Made by a program: the position numbers and the translations under genes
Notes under the pieces: model-generated
Told to the model about the DNA's origin: nothing
What the model saw: only the letters and a program-made list of their open reading frames with translations
The model's database searches: none
Assembly: GCA_024195585.1 (NCBI GenBank)
Contig: SWBL01000064.1
Coordinates: 1-64,000, forward strand
Direction: 5' to 3'
DNA from: Aureobasidium sp. EXF-3400
Lineage: Eukaryota; Ascomycota; Dothideomycetes; Dothideales; Saccotheciaceae
DNA: 64,000 nt
In this document: piece after piece, positions 21,437 to 32,386 of the stretch
How positions within the stretch are numbered: the stretch's first letter is position 1
Layout: every line of letters begins with the position of its first letter

Positions 21437-21925
21437 CTATGACAGACGGATCATGCCTCTGAAGCGGCTAGCGACTCGTTGGAAGAAGGTACGGTCGGGG
21501 ACTTCATCGAGCTCCTTGACGAGGGTTGTGTAGTGTTCAGGTGCCGAGGCAGGGTGCATCATTGCGTTGGACAAGGGGTACTGAATATGGGTTAGATGAT
21601 AGCTTTGTGGTGTCTGATGAGTGTTTGGCATACAGCAGAAGAATATCTGTTCTCGAGCAGCGAGTACAAAGCATTGATCTCGCGGGCCTCATTTCTGGGC
21701 TTGGGGGGTTGTGTGCGAGCAGTGTTGGCTTCGTTGATTGTTGCGACGGGAGCAGCTTCAAGGTGCTTCTTCAGGACGGATTGAAAGGAGATCTCGGGAC
21801 GCAGACGGTCGACAGGCCATTGTGAAAGGATGCGAGCGTAGTGCTTTGAAGCTTGCTGTGATTTGCCTGTCAGTGGGCTTTGTCATGTAGCATCACAAAG
21901 GATGACAACTCACAGCGCGTGACAT
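21437..21925 (-). CDS. mitochondrial complex III assembly factor, Cbp6/UQCC2-like
   Basis: Exons 21925-21914 (only four codons), 21855-21634 and 21580-21437 join in phase 0 to 125 residues. The start of the mature part, SKHYARILSQWPVDRLRPEISF, matches the short WP-D-R motif of the Cbp6/UQCC2 family. The C-terminal NRYSSAYPLSNAMMHPASAPEHYTTL resembles the yeast Cbp6 block with LYKPAGNPQYY. Cbp6 with Cbp3 binds the mitochondrial ribosome tunnel exit and guides newly made cytochrome b. The protein is small and shows no clear transmembrane helix. The tiny first exon with a GTGAGT donor is supported by the ATG and by frame. Assignment is by pattern and length, so an uncharacterised mitochondrial protein remains possible. 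It is divergent from the BSD2 gene. Confidence 0.6.
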
Positions 21926-22503
21926 TGTGGATGGTGTGGCGATTGCGCGATTGTTGTGGTTTCAAAGGCAAGAGCGACAAGAATTGGTGACGGGAGCAAA
22001 AGGTTAGTGACGATCTCACAAATTCATCGTCGACATCATCAAAACCCTTCGCGCAATCATTCATTTCCCCAGATTCTCGCTGAGGCTGGAGCTGTGGCTT
22101 AGCTTTGGGCGATACGCGCTCGGAACACGGAAGGAAGCCAACGGATACGCATCTTTTTACGGGCGCGTTCGAGGGTCTTGGACCTAAGAGGCTGAGGCTG
22201 AAACTAGGCACTCACTCTGATCGCATCAGCAACCGACGACTCGTCGCCTGTCGTCGTCCATTCTCTTCTACCACCATCCGTTTCTGTCCTATATATCAAA
22301 TCATCGCCCCAACTCCGTTTCTCTCTGCTCCTGAGGTTCAAGCGCCCGACCGTCCGTCTCTTTTTTCCTTTGACCGCTCCCTGGGTTTTCTCGACGTCTG
22401 TTTACTTTCGCCTCCTTTGATCGACCCCAGCGACCCTTTCTCTCCGCGCCCGTCGGCCCACTCTGCTTATCTCAAGCGCCCGACCACACCACTCCTAATC
22501 ACA
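21926..22503. other. divergent promoter region, Cbp6-like / BSD2
   Basis: This 578-bp stretch lies between two divergent genes. The BSD2 side (about 22240-22500) is pyrimidine-rich, as in leaders of fungal genes. Open frames through it have no similarity. Confidence 0.5.
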
Positions 22504-23664
22504 ATGTTCTCCTCCAACTACGAGCGTGTGAGTTCTGTCAATTATGCTATCTTCTTCTATCAATACTGACTCGACCCCAGGTGCAAACCCACGATGACGA
22601 CGATCACGTAGCCGGCCAGCACTCACAATCCATTCCAAACTCGCCGCCACCATCTTTCCGATCCCGCAACTCTTCTCGTAGGAACTCTGCTCAACACGAC
22701 CACCACCGCGACGAGGATGCCGATCGAGATATCGACGACGCCTTTGCTGCTCCCTCTGATGACGAGTCAGAACATGACGGCCCCGACGCCGACCGTAGGC
22801 GACTTGTTCAGTCCAGCGATCGCGACTCTTCTCCAGAAGCCCCAGCACCCGAAGTCCAACCCCCACGATTAGGCCGTCGTGTTACTGAGATTAATATGTT
22901 CCTACCTGGTGGAAGCCGCTCGAACAACAACAGAGTCATTGGCGGTGGAAGCAGTGCCAACGATGGTGTATTCGCCAATATCTCGGCGAAGCCTATCCGT
23001 GGTGAAGAGCTTGAGGAGAAGCCTCCGGTACGTTCTTCTGCTTATTCCTTATCTCTACAACGATATACTGACCTTATCGCAGACCTATGAACAAGCAGCC
23101 GCTGATTCGGCACCTCCTTACTGGGAAACTTCTATTTTGGCTCCTGGCGCCTTCAACAGCGACGACATTTTTGTTGATGGCCTCGTCGTCGGCAGTCTAT
23201 TCTCCTTTGTCTGGAACGCTCTTATCTCCATGTCCTTCCAACTCATCGGTTTCCTCCTCACATATCTACTTCACACCACACATGCCGCAAAGCATGGCTC
23301 TCGTGCCGGCCTTGGTATCACCTTGATCCAATATGGCTTTACCTTCCGATCAGTGCCCGCGGATCCTGTCTCTGGCGTACCAGCGAACGACCCAGCTGGC
23401 ACCATCCCTTCAGACCCCAACGCTCACGAGTTCAACCCATCAAAGGTTGCTGGGGACGTCACAGGAGTGGAAGCTGCTGATGGACTTCGTGCTCAAGACT
23501 GGATTTCCTACACTCTTATGATCGTCGGTTGGTTTATCTTGATCAGATCTGTCAGCCAGTTCATCCGTGCCAGGCGGCAAGAGATGATTATTCGTGGCAC
23601 AAACGACAGAGGTCTCGGCACGGCTGTTGTGGCAAGCAACGAGACGCCTGAGCAAGCCGTCTAA
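22504..23664 (+). CDS. BSD2: Bsd2/NDFIP-family metal homeostasis membrane adaptor
   Basis: Exons 22504-22527, 22581-23027 and 23083-23664 (introns 53 and 55 bp, both phase 0) encode 350 residues. The N-terminal half is acidic and disordered (ESEHDGPDADRR, SSPEAPAPEVQPP). It is followed by an APPY sequence resembling a PY motif and three hydrophobic helices: FVDGLVVGSLFSFVWNALIS, FQLIGFLLTYLLHT with the glycine-rich GSRAGLGITLIQYGF, and WISYTLMIVGWFILIRSVSQF. This is the architecture of yeast Bsd2 and animal NDFIP1/2. These Golgi/endosomal adaptors bring the Rsp5/NEDD4 ubiquitin ligase to membrane cargo such as Smf metal transporters and send it to the vacuole. The basic C-terminal QFIRARRQEMI after the third helix is typical. 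Confidence 0.85.
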
Positions 23665-23994
23665 GGCACAGATATGGATGCGGAGTCAAGGTGATACGGG
23701 CACGATAGTGTACAGGAGGAGTTATTTCCTATGTGGTGATGATCATATCACCCATTTTTGGTTTCAGATTGCATTTTCAGCGTAGTGGGTGATCCTCTAT
23801 TTTCAGTAAGATCAAGGTTCAGGAAGGTTTATAGCTGTGCCTAGTGAAGCAACAAATTCAGATGCTTCTCCATTCTTCCCGTCTTGCATGATCCTGTCTG
23901 TTCTTGCAATCCCATATCATGATCGTGTGCCTACTTGCTCCGAGTCTGACAGTCAATGTCGGACATGCATGATTCCTTTCCTTTCCAGCCCATC
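23665..23994. other. intergenic region between convergent genes
   Basis: The BSD2 and rhomboid genes end toward each other. The 330 bp hold their 3' ends and nothing else I can recognise. Confidence 0.5.
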
Positions 23995-24924
23995 TTATCT
24001 TCTAGAGATCATCCTCTGGACGCTTCTCCACACGCCCATCGGCGACTTTCTCATGAAAGCCAGATAGTAGGCAGCACCAAACACTAAACCACCCAAATGA
24101 CCAGCATGAGCGATTCCCGAAGTCGGCGAGTCTAAGTAGTAAGAATCCACCAGGCCATAGCCTGCCACAAAGACCCAGAGAGGAAAAGTGATGGGGATAA
24201 ACATCAACTGCATGGGAGCGTTAGGGATCAGACATGCAGTCAAAGCACCCACACCCATCACCGCACCCGAAGCACCCAGAGCTGCAGAGTTGTAGTTGCG
24301 AGTCTTGGACTGCCAATCGTTGCGGCCAGCTGCAGCAATTTTGGTTCTGCGGTGGTAGAGGAAGCCCAATCCACCTGTGATTGCGGAGCCACCCGCCACG
24401 GCAAACAGATGCAATCCATTCATGCCGGGGATGAAGGCACACAAGGAGCAAAAATTGTACAATGAGAACATGTTGAAAGCAAAATGGAAGGGGTCAACAT
24501 GAGCGAATGCGGAAGTGAGGATAGTCCACCAACGTCCGGAGTCCACACTTGCTGGCGAGAGAAGAGTGTTGCTCAAGAGGCGTTTTTCAAGTCGCCAGTC
24601 TTTGGTGTATTTTGCGTAGTTGAGGGCGCCAAAGACCATGGCGTTTGCGGCGAAGAGAAAGTAGAAAGAGGACATTACGCCATTGTCGCGATAGCCGTAG
24701 CCTCCTGAGTGGTAGAATCGTTGAGCTCGTTGGAGGCGTAAACGAGTGAGTAGGTCATAGTCTCTGTTCATTGTGCGGGTTGTTGATGGATTGAAGAAGG
24801 GGTGGCGTGCTTGGAGTAGAGACGAGGCCTTTCGTGGTTGAAGCAGAGATGAAGCCTTGCGAGTTTGGAGACTTGAAAAAGAATTTGCCAATCCCAGCTT
24901 TTGGCGTAGCATTTGGGAAAACAT
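23995..24924 (-). CDS. rhomboid-family intramembrane serine protease, probably mitochondrial
   Basis: One exon encodes 309 residues. The N-terminus is rich in Arg, Ser and Leu without acidic residues (MFSQMLRQKLGLANSFSSLQ, then RKASSLLQ twice), which looks like a mitochondrial targeting peptide. The membrane core has rhomboid hallmarks: WWTILTSAFAHVDPFHFAFNM (the conserved H-x3-H-x3-N region), catalytic serine in GASGAVMG, and catalytic histidine in AHAGHLGGLVFG. Rhomboids cleave substrate helices within the bilayer; the fungal mitochondrial enzyme Pcp1 processes Mgm1 and cytochrome c peroxidase. Whether this is the Pcp1 orthologue or a second rhomboid cannot be settled from this window. It is divergent from DHH1. 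Confidence 0.85.
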   Translation of the reverse strand: MFSQMLRQKLGLANSFSSLQTRKASSLLQPRKASSLLQARHPFFNPSTTRTMNRDYDLLTRLRLQRAQRFYHSGGYGYRDNGVMSSFYFLFAANAMVFGALNYAKYTKDWRLEKRLLSNTLLSPASVDSGRWWTILTSAFAHVDPFHFAFNMFSLYNFCSLCAFIPGMNGLHLFAVAGGSAITGGLGFLYHRRTKIAAAGRNDWQSKTRNYNSAALGASGAVMGVGALTACLIPNAPMQLMFIPITFPLWVFVAGYGLVDSYYLDSPTSGIAHAGHLGGLVFGAAYYLAFMRKSPMGVWRSVQRMISRR

Positions 24925-25649
24925 TTTGAAAGGAGAGTTGATCAGTAGATGGAAATCAAGTGGATATCGTTATCGGGTCATTGGGAGATGTTCGTCTGCA
25001 AGGGTGCGGCACGAACAGCTGTGGTGGGCGCTTAGCAGGAGGGAGCTCCTTTAACCTCCGCCTGATCTAAGCTCTTCCAACCAACTACGTTGACTGTCAG
25101 GAATGGATCTTTTTAATCGAGAATATAACGTGTATAGAGAGAAGTAGGAAGGACCAATTGCTATACCAGTCGGTGAGCTCTCGTGATTGGTCCGACGTGT
25201 GCCAAGGCGCGAATTCACAGCTCGATGTTCCGCATGGCGAGAGCAGCGCACGACGACTTTCTACCATCGTAACTTGATCCTCTCGCTGCCTTATCGTGCT
25301 CCCCCGCTTGATATACCCTCAATTCGCTCTTCCCTCGATCCTCTCTAGATCTGCAAACACTCACCCCGCTCGAGTTCGCTCCTCCATTGACGCGAAGAAC
25401 CGTGTAACACAACCACAACGAACCCTCTTCTCTTGTCCGACGCAAGCGACAGCTCACCCACGCAAACCAACAACAGATACACACCCTCATCCCATCTGCG
25501 CCTACTGTATTCGGCCTGCCCCTTCACTGCGCGTGTTTGCTCTCACCTCCACGCCAACTCATTCGACCACCCTCTTAGACATTGCGTGTCTTTCGAGCTC
25601 AGCTCTCTTTCTTCTCCACCACCATAAACTCACACAGCATAACCCTACA
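24925..25649. promoter_or_regulatory. divergent promoter region, rhomboid / DHH1
   Basis: This 725-bp region has CCAAT boxes in both orientations (CCAAT at 25154-25158, ATTGG at 25186-25190), candidate HAP/CBF sites. A long C/T-rich leader runs from about 25270 to the DHH1 ATG at 25650, as in highly expressed fungal genes. No gene is seen inside. Confidence 0.4.
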
Positions 25650-27331
25650 ATGGCGGATCAACTCGCAAATCAGCTCGAGGCTGCCTCGCTCAAGTATGCC
25701 GATACCGGTTCAGAATCTTCTGGAGCTCCGCGCTGACCATTACCCCCTTCAGTGAAACATCCCAGGCAGACGGCAACTGGAGGTCAGGATTAAAGGTGCC
25801 TGCCAAGGACGGCAGAGTCCAAACAGAAGATGTTACAGCGACCAAGGGTCTCGAATTTGAAGATTTCTACCTCAAGCGCGAACTGCTCATGGGCATTTTC
25901 GAGTCTGGCTTCGAAAAGCCCTCGCCCATTCAAGAAGAAGCTATCCCCGTTGCTCTTACCGGCAGAGATGTACTTGCCCGCGCAAAGAACGGTACTGGAA
26001 AGACTGCCGCTTTCATCATCCCCACTCTCGAACGCGTCAACCCTAAGAACAGCAAGATCCAGGCCTTGATCCTGGTTCCTACGCGAGAACTGGCTCTCCA
26101 GACATCGCAGGTGTGCAAGACGCTTGGAAAACATCTTGGTGTTAATGTTATGGTCACTACTGGTGGTACTGGCTTGAAGGATGACATTATCCGTTTGAAC
26201 GAGGCTGTGCATATCCTTATTGGTACCCCTGGCAGAATATTGGATCTTGCCAGCCGTGGTGTCGCCGACCTGTCGACCGCCCAGACCTTCGTCATGGATG
26301 AGGCCGATAAGCTCCTTTCCCCCGAGTTCACCTCTACTATCGATCAGCTGCTCTCATTCCACCCTCCGGACCGCCAGGTCATGCTCTTCTCCGCCACCTT
26401 CCCTGTCATTGTTAAGGAATTCAAGGACAAGCACATGAAGGACCCTCACGAGATCAACCTCATGGACGAGTTGACGCTACGTGGTATTACCCAGTACTAC
26501 GCTTTCGTCGAGGAGAAGCAAAAGGTGCACTGTCTGAACACCCTCTTCTCGCGTCTTCAGATCAACCAGTCTATCATCTTCTGTAACTCAACCACTCGTG
26601 TTGAGCTTTTGGCAAAGAAGGTCACCGAGCTCGGCTACTCATGCTTCTACTCGCACGCACGCATGCTGCAACACAACCGTAACCGTGTCTTCCACGACTT
26701 CCGCGCCGGTCATTGCCGCAACCTCGTCTGTTCCGATCTTCTCACTCGTGGTATCGATATTCAAGCTGTCAACGTTGTCATCAACTTCGATTTCCCTAAG
26801 AACGCTGAGACCTATCTTCACCGTATCGGTCGTTCTGGTCGTTTCGGTCACCTGGGTCTGGCTATTAACTTGATCAACTGGGAGGACCGCTTCAACCTGT
26901 ACAGAATCGAGCAGGAGCTGGGCACTGAGATCAAGCCCATTCCTCAGCACATTGACAAGGGCTTGTACGTCTATGACACTCCCGAGAATATCCCTCGTCC
27001 TATCACTAGTGCCCCGCAATTGCAGCAACAGCCTCAAGAGCGTCGTCAGCACCACCAGCAAGGCTACCGTGGTGGTCGCGGTGGTAACTACCAGGGACAG
27101 CAAGGTCAAAGAAGGGGACCTCCTCGCAACCAGTACCCCTCTCAGGGCGGCCAGGGCGGTTATCAACAACAGCAGGCTCAGTACAACCAGCAAGCATTCG
27201 GCGCACCGCCGCAACAGCAACAGCAGCAGCAGCAGCAAGGTTCTTACCCTCAGGGTGGCTTTGCTCAGCCCAACGCTTTCCCTACACCTCAAAGTTTCCC
27301 TCAGCCCCAGGGACAACAACCTAGCAGGTAA
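25650..27331 (+). CDS. DHH1: DEAD-box RNA helicase Dhh1 (DDX6 family)
   Basis: Exons 25650-25693 and 25753-27331 (59-bp intron after AA of codon 15) give 540 residues. All helicase motifs are present: Q-motif region [13 protein letters not shown], motif [34 protein letters not shown] in [12 protein letters not shown] in LFSATFP, and the C-terminal domain with [12 protein letters not shown] and [13 protein letters not shown]. The sequence is of the Dhh1/DDX6 class, which activates decapping and represses translation in cytoplasmic P-bodies. The C-terminal tail (from about residue 430) is rich in Gln, Gly and Pro and disordered, a feature linked to condensate formation. The small first exon encodes [15 protein letters not shown], as in other filamentous fungi. 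Confidence 0.95.
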
Positions 27332-29032
27332 TCGAGGGCTGTCTTCTTCTCTTTCTGATCTATCTGGCGTTTTTCTGGCGTTTTCAAAGGGCTTCAACCG
27401 GGCGGGTTTCTTGCATTCTCATGATGGGTATGAGGAGAAAGGGAAAAGCAAGACATGGATTTGTTTTCGCCACGCTACCACGAAGTTATTCTATCCTCCT
27501 TCCGGTCCAGCATAACGTCGACGCCTCTATATTCAACACTACCACTCACACGCGCGCTCTTGAACAGAGCAGACCAGAATTACCTTCATCATTTCGACCG
27601 TCTTCATGCGCCATATCGACCTGACGAATGCCTTTCCATTTCCTGACCCCTCTCATACACATGTACCATTACGTTTTTTTTTTTGCCCAGTTCCCCCTCT
27701 ATTCCACAAGACGTCTTGTTGGCCTAAAACCGGCTGGACCTAGGTCAACTGATCGTCTTGTTTCCACTTTGCTTTTTTATCACAACACTTACCTGTGCAT
27801 TTGACATCACATTGCACCTCCCTACAAGACGCTTGATCGACACTTTCAGGCCAAGGTCGGCATACATTTTTCGAATCCGATCTTGGTTTGATTACCAAGA
27901 GCGATACAACACCTTTTTGCTGTGCAGCGGTTTCTAGGAGCTGCCGCACTGTCTCTAAACCATACGAGACATGTTCAACAAGACAAATGACCACTCGTAA
28001 TGTCCCAATCACACCACACCATATATCAACTGTTGATCATCCACCTCAATATGCCTAGCCTGCCAGGCTTTTTGGGATGCGAACCAGATCAGTACCAGGA
28101 TGTTCTCAACTCGCCCCTTTCGCAATTTTTGCGTTGAACAGACTTTGTGCCTTACAATCGTCTGATTGAACGCGAAAATGAAAAACCAAGATAAAACGAG
28201 ATCAGAACTGGTTGGAAAAAAAACAAGAAGAAAAGAATTTTTTAAAGAGAATAGAAATGATATCTCAGTAGTTCAGCTAGTTCTCTTGTAGCTTACTGCT
28301 GTCAATGGCAAATGAAAATCTTTCTCTGACACCTCTGCTGCTAATGAAACTCGATAAGGTAGACTGTGTCTTGTGATTCATCTGCTTTCTGTTTGACTAG
28401 TTTGCTATAACTACCCGTTCACCATAAGATCAGAGAAGTTGTAAATCCAGATTGGTGAGGATTGACGATCTTCCAAACCATACCTTTTTTGTATCTCGTG
28501 GCATCTCTACTTTACCGAGGAACTTGACCTGATCAAGCAACTCCGAGATTGCACGGTGCATTTCTTCAAACAAAGCGACGGGTAAACTTCACGACAGAAA
28601 GTTACAGATGAGGGGATGCCCGCATTTGGAATTGTGGTTGACTCTTTCCGTTTCTCCGCACCAAGAGTAATGGTTTCTTCTGCTCCGATCGCTCCTTCCC
28701 ATGTTTTAGCTGCATAAACGTTCATGAGCTGCCAGCCTGAGGTATCTTCATTGTCAAATGCTCATTCTAGACTTTTGTTATTTTCAAACACTTGCTGTTC
28801 CAGACTGTCTTTGTCCTGTTACTCTTCTGTCTTTCGGATCTGGCTCTCTGCGGGGTCCGGGCGATCTGCGGGGCCCCCATGTGGGTTCACCGAACTCAAA
28901 ACTCAATTGTTGTGATTGATCCGAGGTCATGTCTAGAATGCACGACGTTACTTGAACCGTCCTTCGACCTCCTTCTTACCAAGTCCTCCCCTACTTGTCA
29001 TTCTGTCAACCACTCAGTACAGACTCCAAGTC
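27332..29032. other. 1.7-kb intergenic region
   Basis: This is the largest gap in the window. It holds the DHH1 3' region, with a T-run near 27675, and the upstream region of the paraoxonase-like gene. A minus-strand open frame at 28012-27740 begins with GTG, has a Cys-rich end and no similarity. I find no tRNA or repeat. Confidence 0.45.
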
Positions 29033-30405
29033 ATGCCAGGCAAAACTACCATTTTCTCGATAGCTGCACTAGCAGCCATTTCGGCCTACATCGTCCCGCC
29101 CATTCGGCATGAATTAAAAGTCTTGGGAGTTGGACGAGTGATACCCGAGTCTACAATTGCCAATGCCATTGACTATGTCAAGATCGAAGATACGACGCAT
29201 TGCGAAGACTTGCATTACTATGCACCTGCGAATTTGCTGTTTACGGCTTGTGAGGACAAGCGCGAGACCCGTTTTGATTGGTTTCCTCCATTGGGCAGCT
29301 TGGATCCGCCTGCAGATGGTACACAAGGCAGCATTCACGTCATTGACCCCGAGGTATGTATCTTTTGATCTCTTGCTTGTGCAAGGACAAAGGACAAATC
29401 TGACAAGGCTTGCAACAGACTATGAAAAGTATACGTTTGTCTTTCGTCAACTTCGACGAGACTTTCGTTTCTCATGGAATCGATGTCATCGCCGACCCTC
29501 AGGCCAAAGATGCTGTCTATATCTTCGCGGTGAATCACTTCCCAAACCCCGAGTTTGTGTCTTCACGTCGAGAACACATTACCAAGTCGAACTCTCGCGT
29601 TGAGCTTTTCAGACATGTGATTGGCAGCAGTACTGTGAAGCACATTCGAACGATTTCACACAAGCTGATTGAAACTCCCAACGACATTTATGCCGTCAGC
29701 CCGACCGAGTTTTACGTCACAAATGACCATAGACATAGAGAGGGCTTGATGAGAGAGCTTGAAACACTGGCTCCATTCGCATGGTCAACCACAATCCATG
29801 TGTCGATCACAGATCCCTCTGCAACTTCAGATACCGAAGGCTTGGAAGTCAAGATCGCCCTGACGGGTATCAAGAACAACAACGGATTAGGTCATGTGCA
29901 TGACTTCAACGAAGTCACTATTGTCAGTGCAGAGAGAGGTATTCTCTACCGCTGCGTTCCCGACCCTCAGACCAAAACTCTGAGTATTGAGGAAACCATA
30001 CATCTGGATAGTAACATCGACAACCCAACTTGGTATCACGATCGTTGGGCTTCTGCCGATGACGATAGAAGCGGATACGTGCTTGGTGGTCTAGCACGCG
30101 GTTTGGATTTGCTTGCGAATGCGAGAGACCCTTCGTCTAAGGATCCAACATTCGTTTGGTTTGTGCAGCGCCAACAATCTGCTTCTTCCACCACTGGCAA
30201 TTTGACCACCGGCAAGGATGCACAAGCAGCGGGAACTTGGCAAAAGAGACTTGTCCTCGCTGACGACGGAACAAGACTCAGAACATCCAGTGCAGCCGTG
30301 ATCGTGGGTATCGACCCAAAGAAGGAAGGCGGAAAGAAGAAGGGCTGGTTGTTTGCTACTGGATTCGTGTCTGACAACGTGATCGCTACCAAGATTGACC
30401 TTTGA
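29033..30405 (+). CDS. paraoxonase/arylesterase-like beta-propeller protein
   Basis: Exons 29033-29353 and 29419-30405 (65-bp intron, phase 0) encode 435 residues. The frame is open farther upstream, but the ATG at 29033 gives a sensible N-terminus: a hydrophobic helix at about residues 5-22 (TTIFSIAALAAISAYIVPPI), either an uncleaved anchor or a signal peptide, as in serum paraoxonases. The rest matches the SMP-30/arylesterase six-bladed propeller type (GSIHVIDPE, VYIFAVNHFPNPE, PNDIYAVSPTEFYVTNDHRHREG with the calcium-binding ND, GHVHDFNEVTIV). Fungal members hydrolyse lactones or esters, but the natural substrate is unknown. It is convergent with a 2EXR gene. Confidence 0.8.
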
Positions 30406-30750
30406 TCATTTAAGCATTGTTACAAATTAGATAATTATCACTGCTGTATTCGAGTTCAGGCAAGTCGCAACAGCTCTTTGTCTCTAGTTGTTGTGGGTTT
30501 AGGGAGTCTTGATAGCAAGTCACAGTGGTACTATGACCTTAAATGACCTTGAACAGCAGATGATAAGAGAACAGAGTCTGTAGACTGGATGTAAATGTTC
30601 AGTCTCCTGGTTTGTAAAGTTTCGTGAGAGATGTATTGAGAGAAAAAGCAGCAAGAACACAGACACATGAATCATGATGATAGATCGATGGAGAAGACAA
30701 GGACTTGGAAGCAAAAGAAACACATCATCAAAAGACATCAGTAAAGTGCC
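30406..30750. other. intergenic region between convergent genes
   Basis: The 345-bp stretch contains only 3' ends, with A/T-rich patches. No feature is seen. Confidence 0.5.
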
Positions 30751-31947
30751 TTAGTTTAGATCCGGTAGTATCGGACCTTGCGCAATGGCATAAGCCATAT
30801 TCTCTTCTTGCACCACACGCTGCGGATCCACCAAACCCCTTGGAGAAGATATATAAGTCATCTTACACCATTTAGTCTCTGCGTCCCTCGCCGACATCAC
30901 ACTGACCCTCCTCTCCTTCTCATCGAGCTCAACAATCCTTCCAGTAATGTTTTTGATCCATTCCCTCTGATCCTCAAGTTTGAATCTCGCAGTTCCAGCA
31001 ATACATTGATCAACCAATTTATTCCCGTGGAAGACTTCGAATAACTCTTGTCTCTCCACCAATCGGTCCATGAAAAACTCCATGCCTGCCTTGGCATTTC
31101 CACTCAACAGGGCACCATATATCGTGAGCTCATTCCTGATTACCAGCAATTGCAGGCGCAGCCACAAAAAATCCTTATACGCGCTTCCAGAAAGCCAGAC
31201 GCCGCCCGCGTGATTGAAAGAAATGATGTGCACTTTATCCATAGGAGGGGAAACGGTGATGTTGACGCGGGACAGGCGTTGAACCACTAAATGCAATGTC
31301 GCAATCGCAGGCCATGATTGCCGTAGCATCTTGCGGTCGTCGAACCAGTGTTTCCTTTGACTGGCCTCGTAGTAGGGATCGAGACCTATCTCCAAGATCC
31401 GCAAGGAAAGCAAGTCTTTGATTGCTCTATTGAGAAGGTGCGTCATGTTGTTGTGCCAGAGTTCTCCTTGGATCTGAAAGATGCTGATGTATTGATTTGC
31501 GGGTTTTGGTAAAGAGTCGAAGACTTTGGCGACGAAATTGGGATATTTGTTGAGACCGCCATAGTCGTACATGGGTCGCCAGATTCCCAGCGGCGTACCA
31601 GCATATATGATTGGTAAGGCTTCTGAGTAGATGGTTCGACAGGTCAAAAGGATGGCGAAGTAGTTTGCTTCAGTACCAAGTGCGGCACCAGGGTTGCCAT
31701 GTTTGTCGTCGAAGGCAACACCTTCTTGGCAATCTCCTACAAACAGCGGTGGCCAATGTGGTCTTGTTCGTTCGGTATAGATATTGTAGGTGAAAGCGCC
31801 AGTGTTTTCAGGAACATATCTGTAAATCATCTCACGCAGCTCTCGCGGCAAATCCAGAAATGAGACACCAGTGCGCCGTCGTTCATCTGGGGTTGCCAGC
31901 TCTAGTACTGTTCCAGCCGGTTTTTGCCTCTTTGGATTAACCATCAT
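30751..31947 (-). CDS. 2EXR/F-box-like domain protein
   Basis: The open frame runs from 32133, but I place the start at the ATG pair at 31947/31944, where the sequence MMVNPKRQKP leads straight into the domain; from 31947 the product is 398 residues. The N-terminal motif FLDLPRELREMIYRYV is the signature of the 2EXR family, a large group of fungal proteins with an F-box-like first helix followed by leucine-rich helices (ILLTCRTIYSEALPIIYAGTP). Their function is mostly unknown. A second, different member lies immediately upstream on the same strand. If an upstream ATG is used, the product would gain a hydrophobic N-terminus unlike the family. Confidence 0.7.
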   Translation of the reverse strand: MMVNPKRQKPAGTVLELATPDERRRTGVSFLDLPRELREMIYRYVPENTGAFTYNIYTERTRPHWPPLFVGDCQEGVAFDDKHGNPGAALGTEANYFAILLTCRTIYSEALPIIYAGTPLGIWRPMYDYGGLNKYPNFVAKVFDSLPKPANQYISIFQIQGELWHNNMTHLLNRAIKDLLSLRILEIGLDPYYEASQRKHWFDDRKMLRQSWPAIATLHLVVQRLSRVNITVSPPMDKVHIISFNHAGGVWLSGSAYKDFLWLRLQLLVIRNELTIYGALLSGNAKAGMEFFMDRLVERQELFEVFHGNKLVDQCIAGTARFKLEDQREWIKNITGRIVELDEKERRVSVMSARDAETKWCKMTYISSPRGLVDPQRVVQEENMAYAIAQGPILPDLN

Positions 31948-32386
31948 AATTGAGACAGAGTTCTGATATCGAAAGTAGTTTGTACTGAGCAGAAGAGAGA
32001 TGTACACGAAATCGGGGCCTAGTTGAATGTACCCCGCAGGCAATCCTCCAAGCTCACCTGTGGAAGATAATGTCGAACAAAACACAAAATGGCATGCGAT
32101 AAAAGTGTGAGAAAGCAACTGTAATTTAACCATAGTCTACGATTAAAGTCATCGGTAGCAAGCCCTGAAAACAAGCTGTCTAATCTTGTGATTGAGGAAC
32201 AACATGCCATCAGCTTCTCCGCCCTTTCCAGCCATTCCGCGTACCATTGAGCCACCCTTCGATCCTTCGGCTTCAAAACCCTCGCGTACGCCTGTCTTTA
32301 ACAACTGATAGACGCGGATACTCGTGGATAATAGTTTGTTGCTAGTGATGTTCTTGCTGTGATCAACTCGATGCAACAAGCTGCAA
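31948..32386. other. spacer between the two 2EXR genes
   Basis: The 439-bp spacer is open in the frame of the downstream 2EXR gene to 32133, but that part has no family similarity. It probably holds the promoter of that gene. Nothing else is seen. Confidence 0.45.

Noticed and set aside
26639..27397. 252-codon minus-strand Leu-rich open frame
   Set aside because: It is antisense to DHH1; its leucine runs mirror the glutamine codons of the helicase tail.
27740..28012. 90-codon minus-strand open frame with Cys-rich end
   Set aside because: It starts with GTG, has no splice partner and no similarity.
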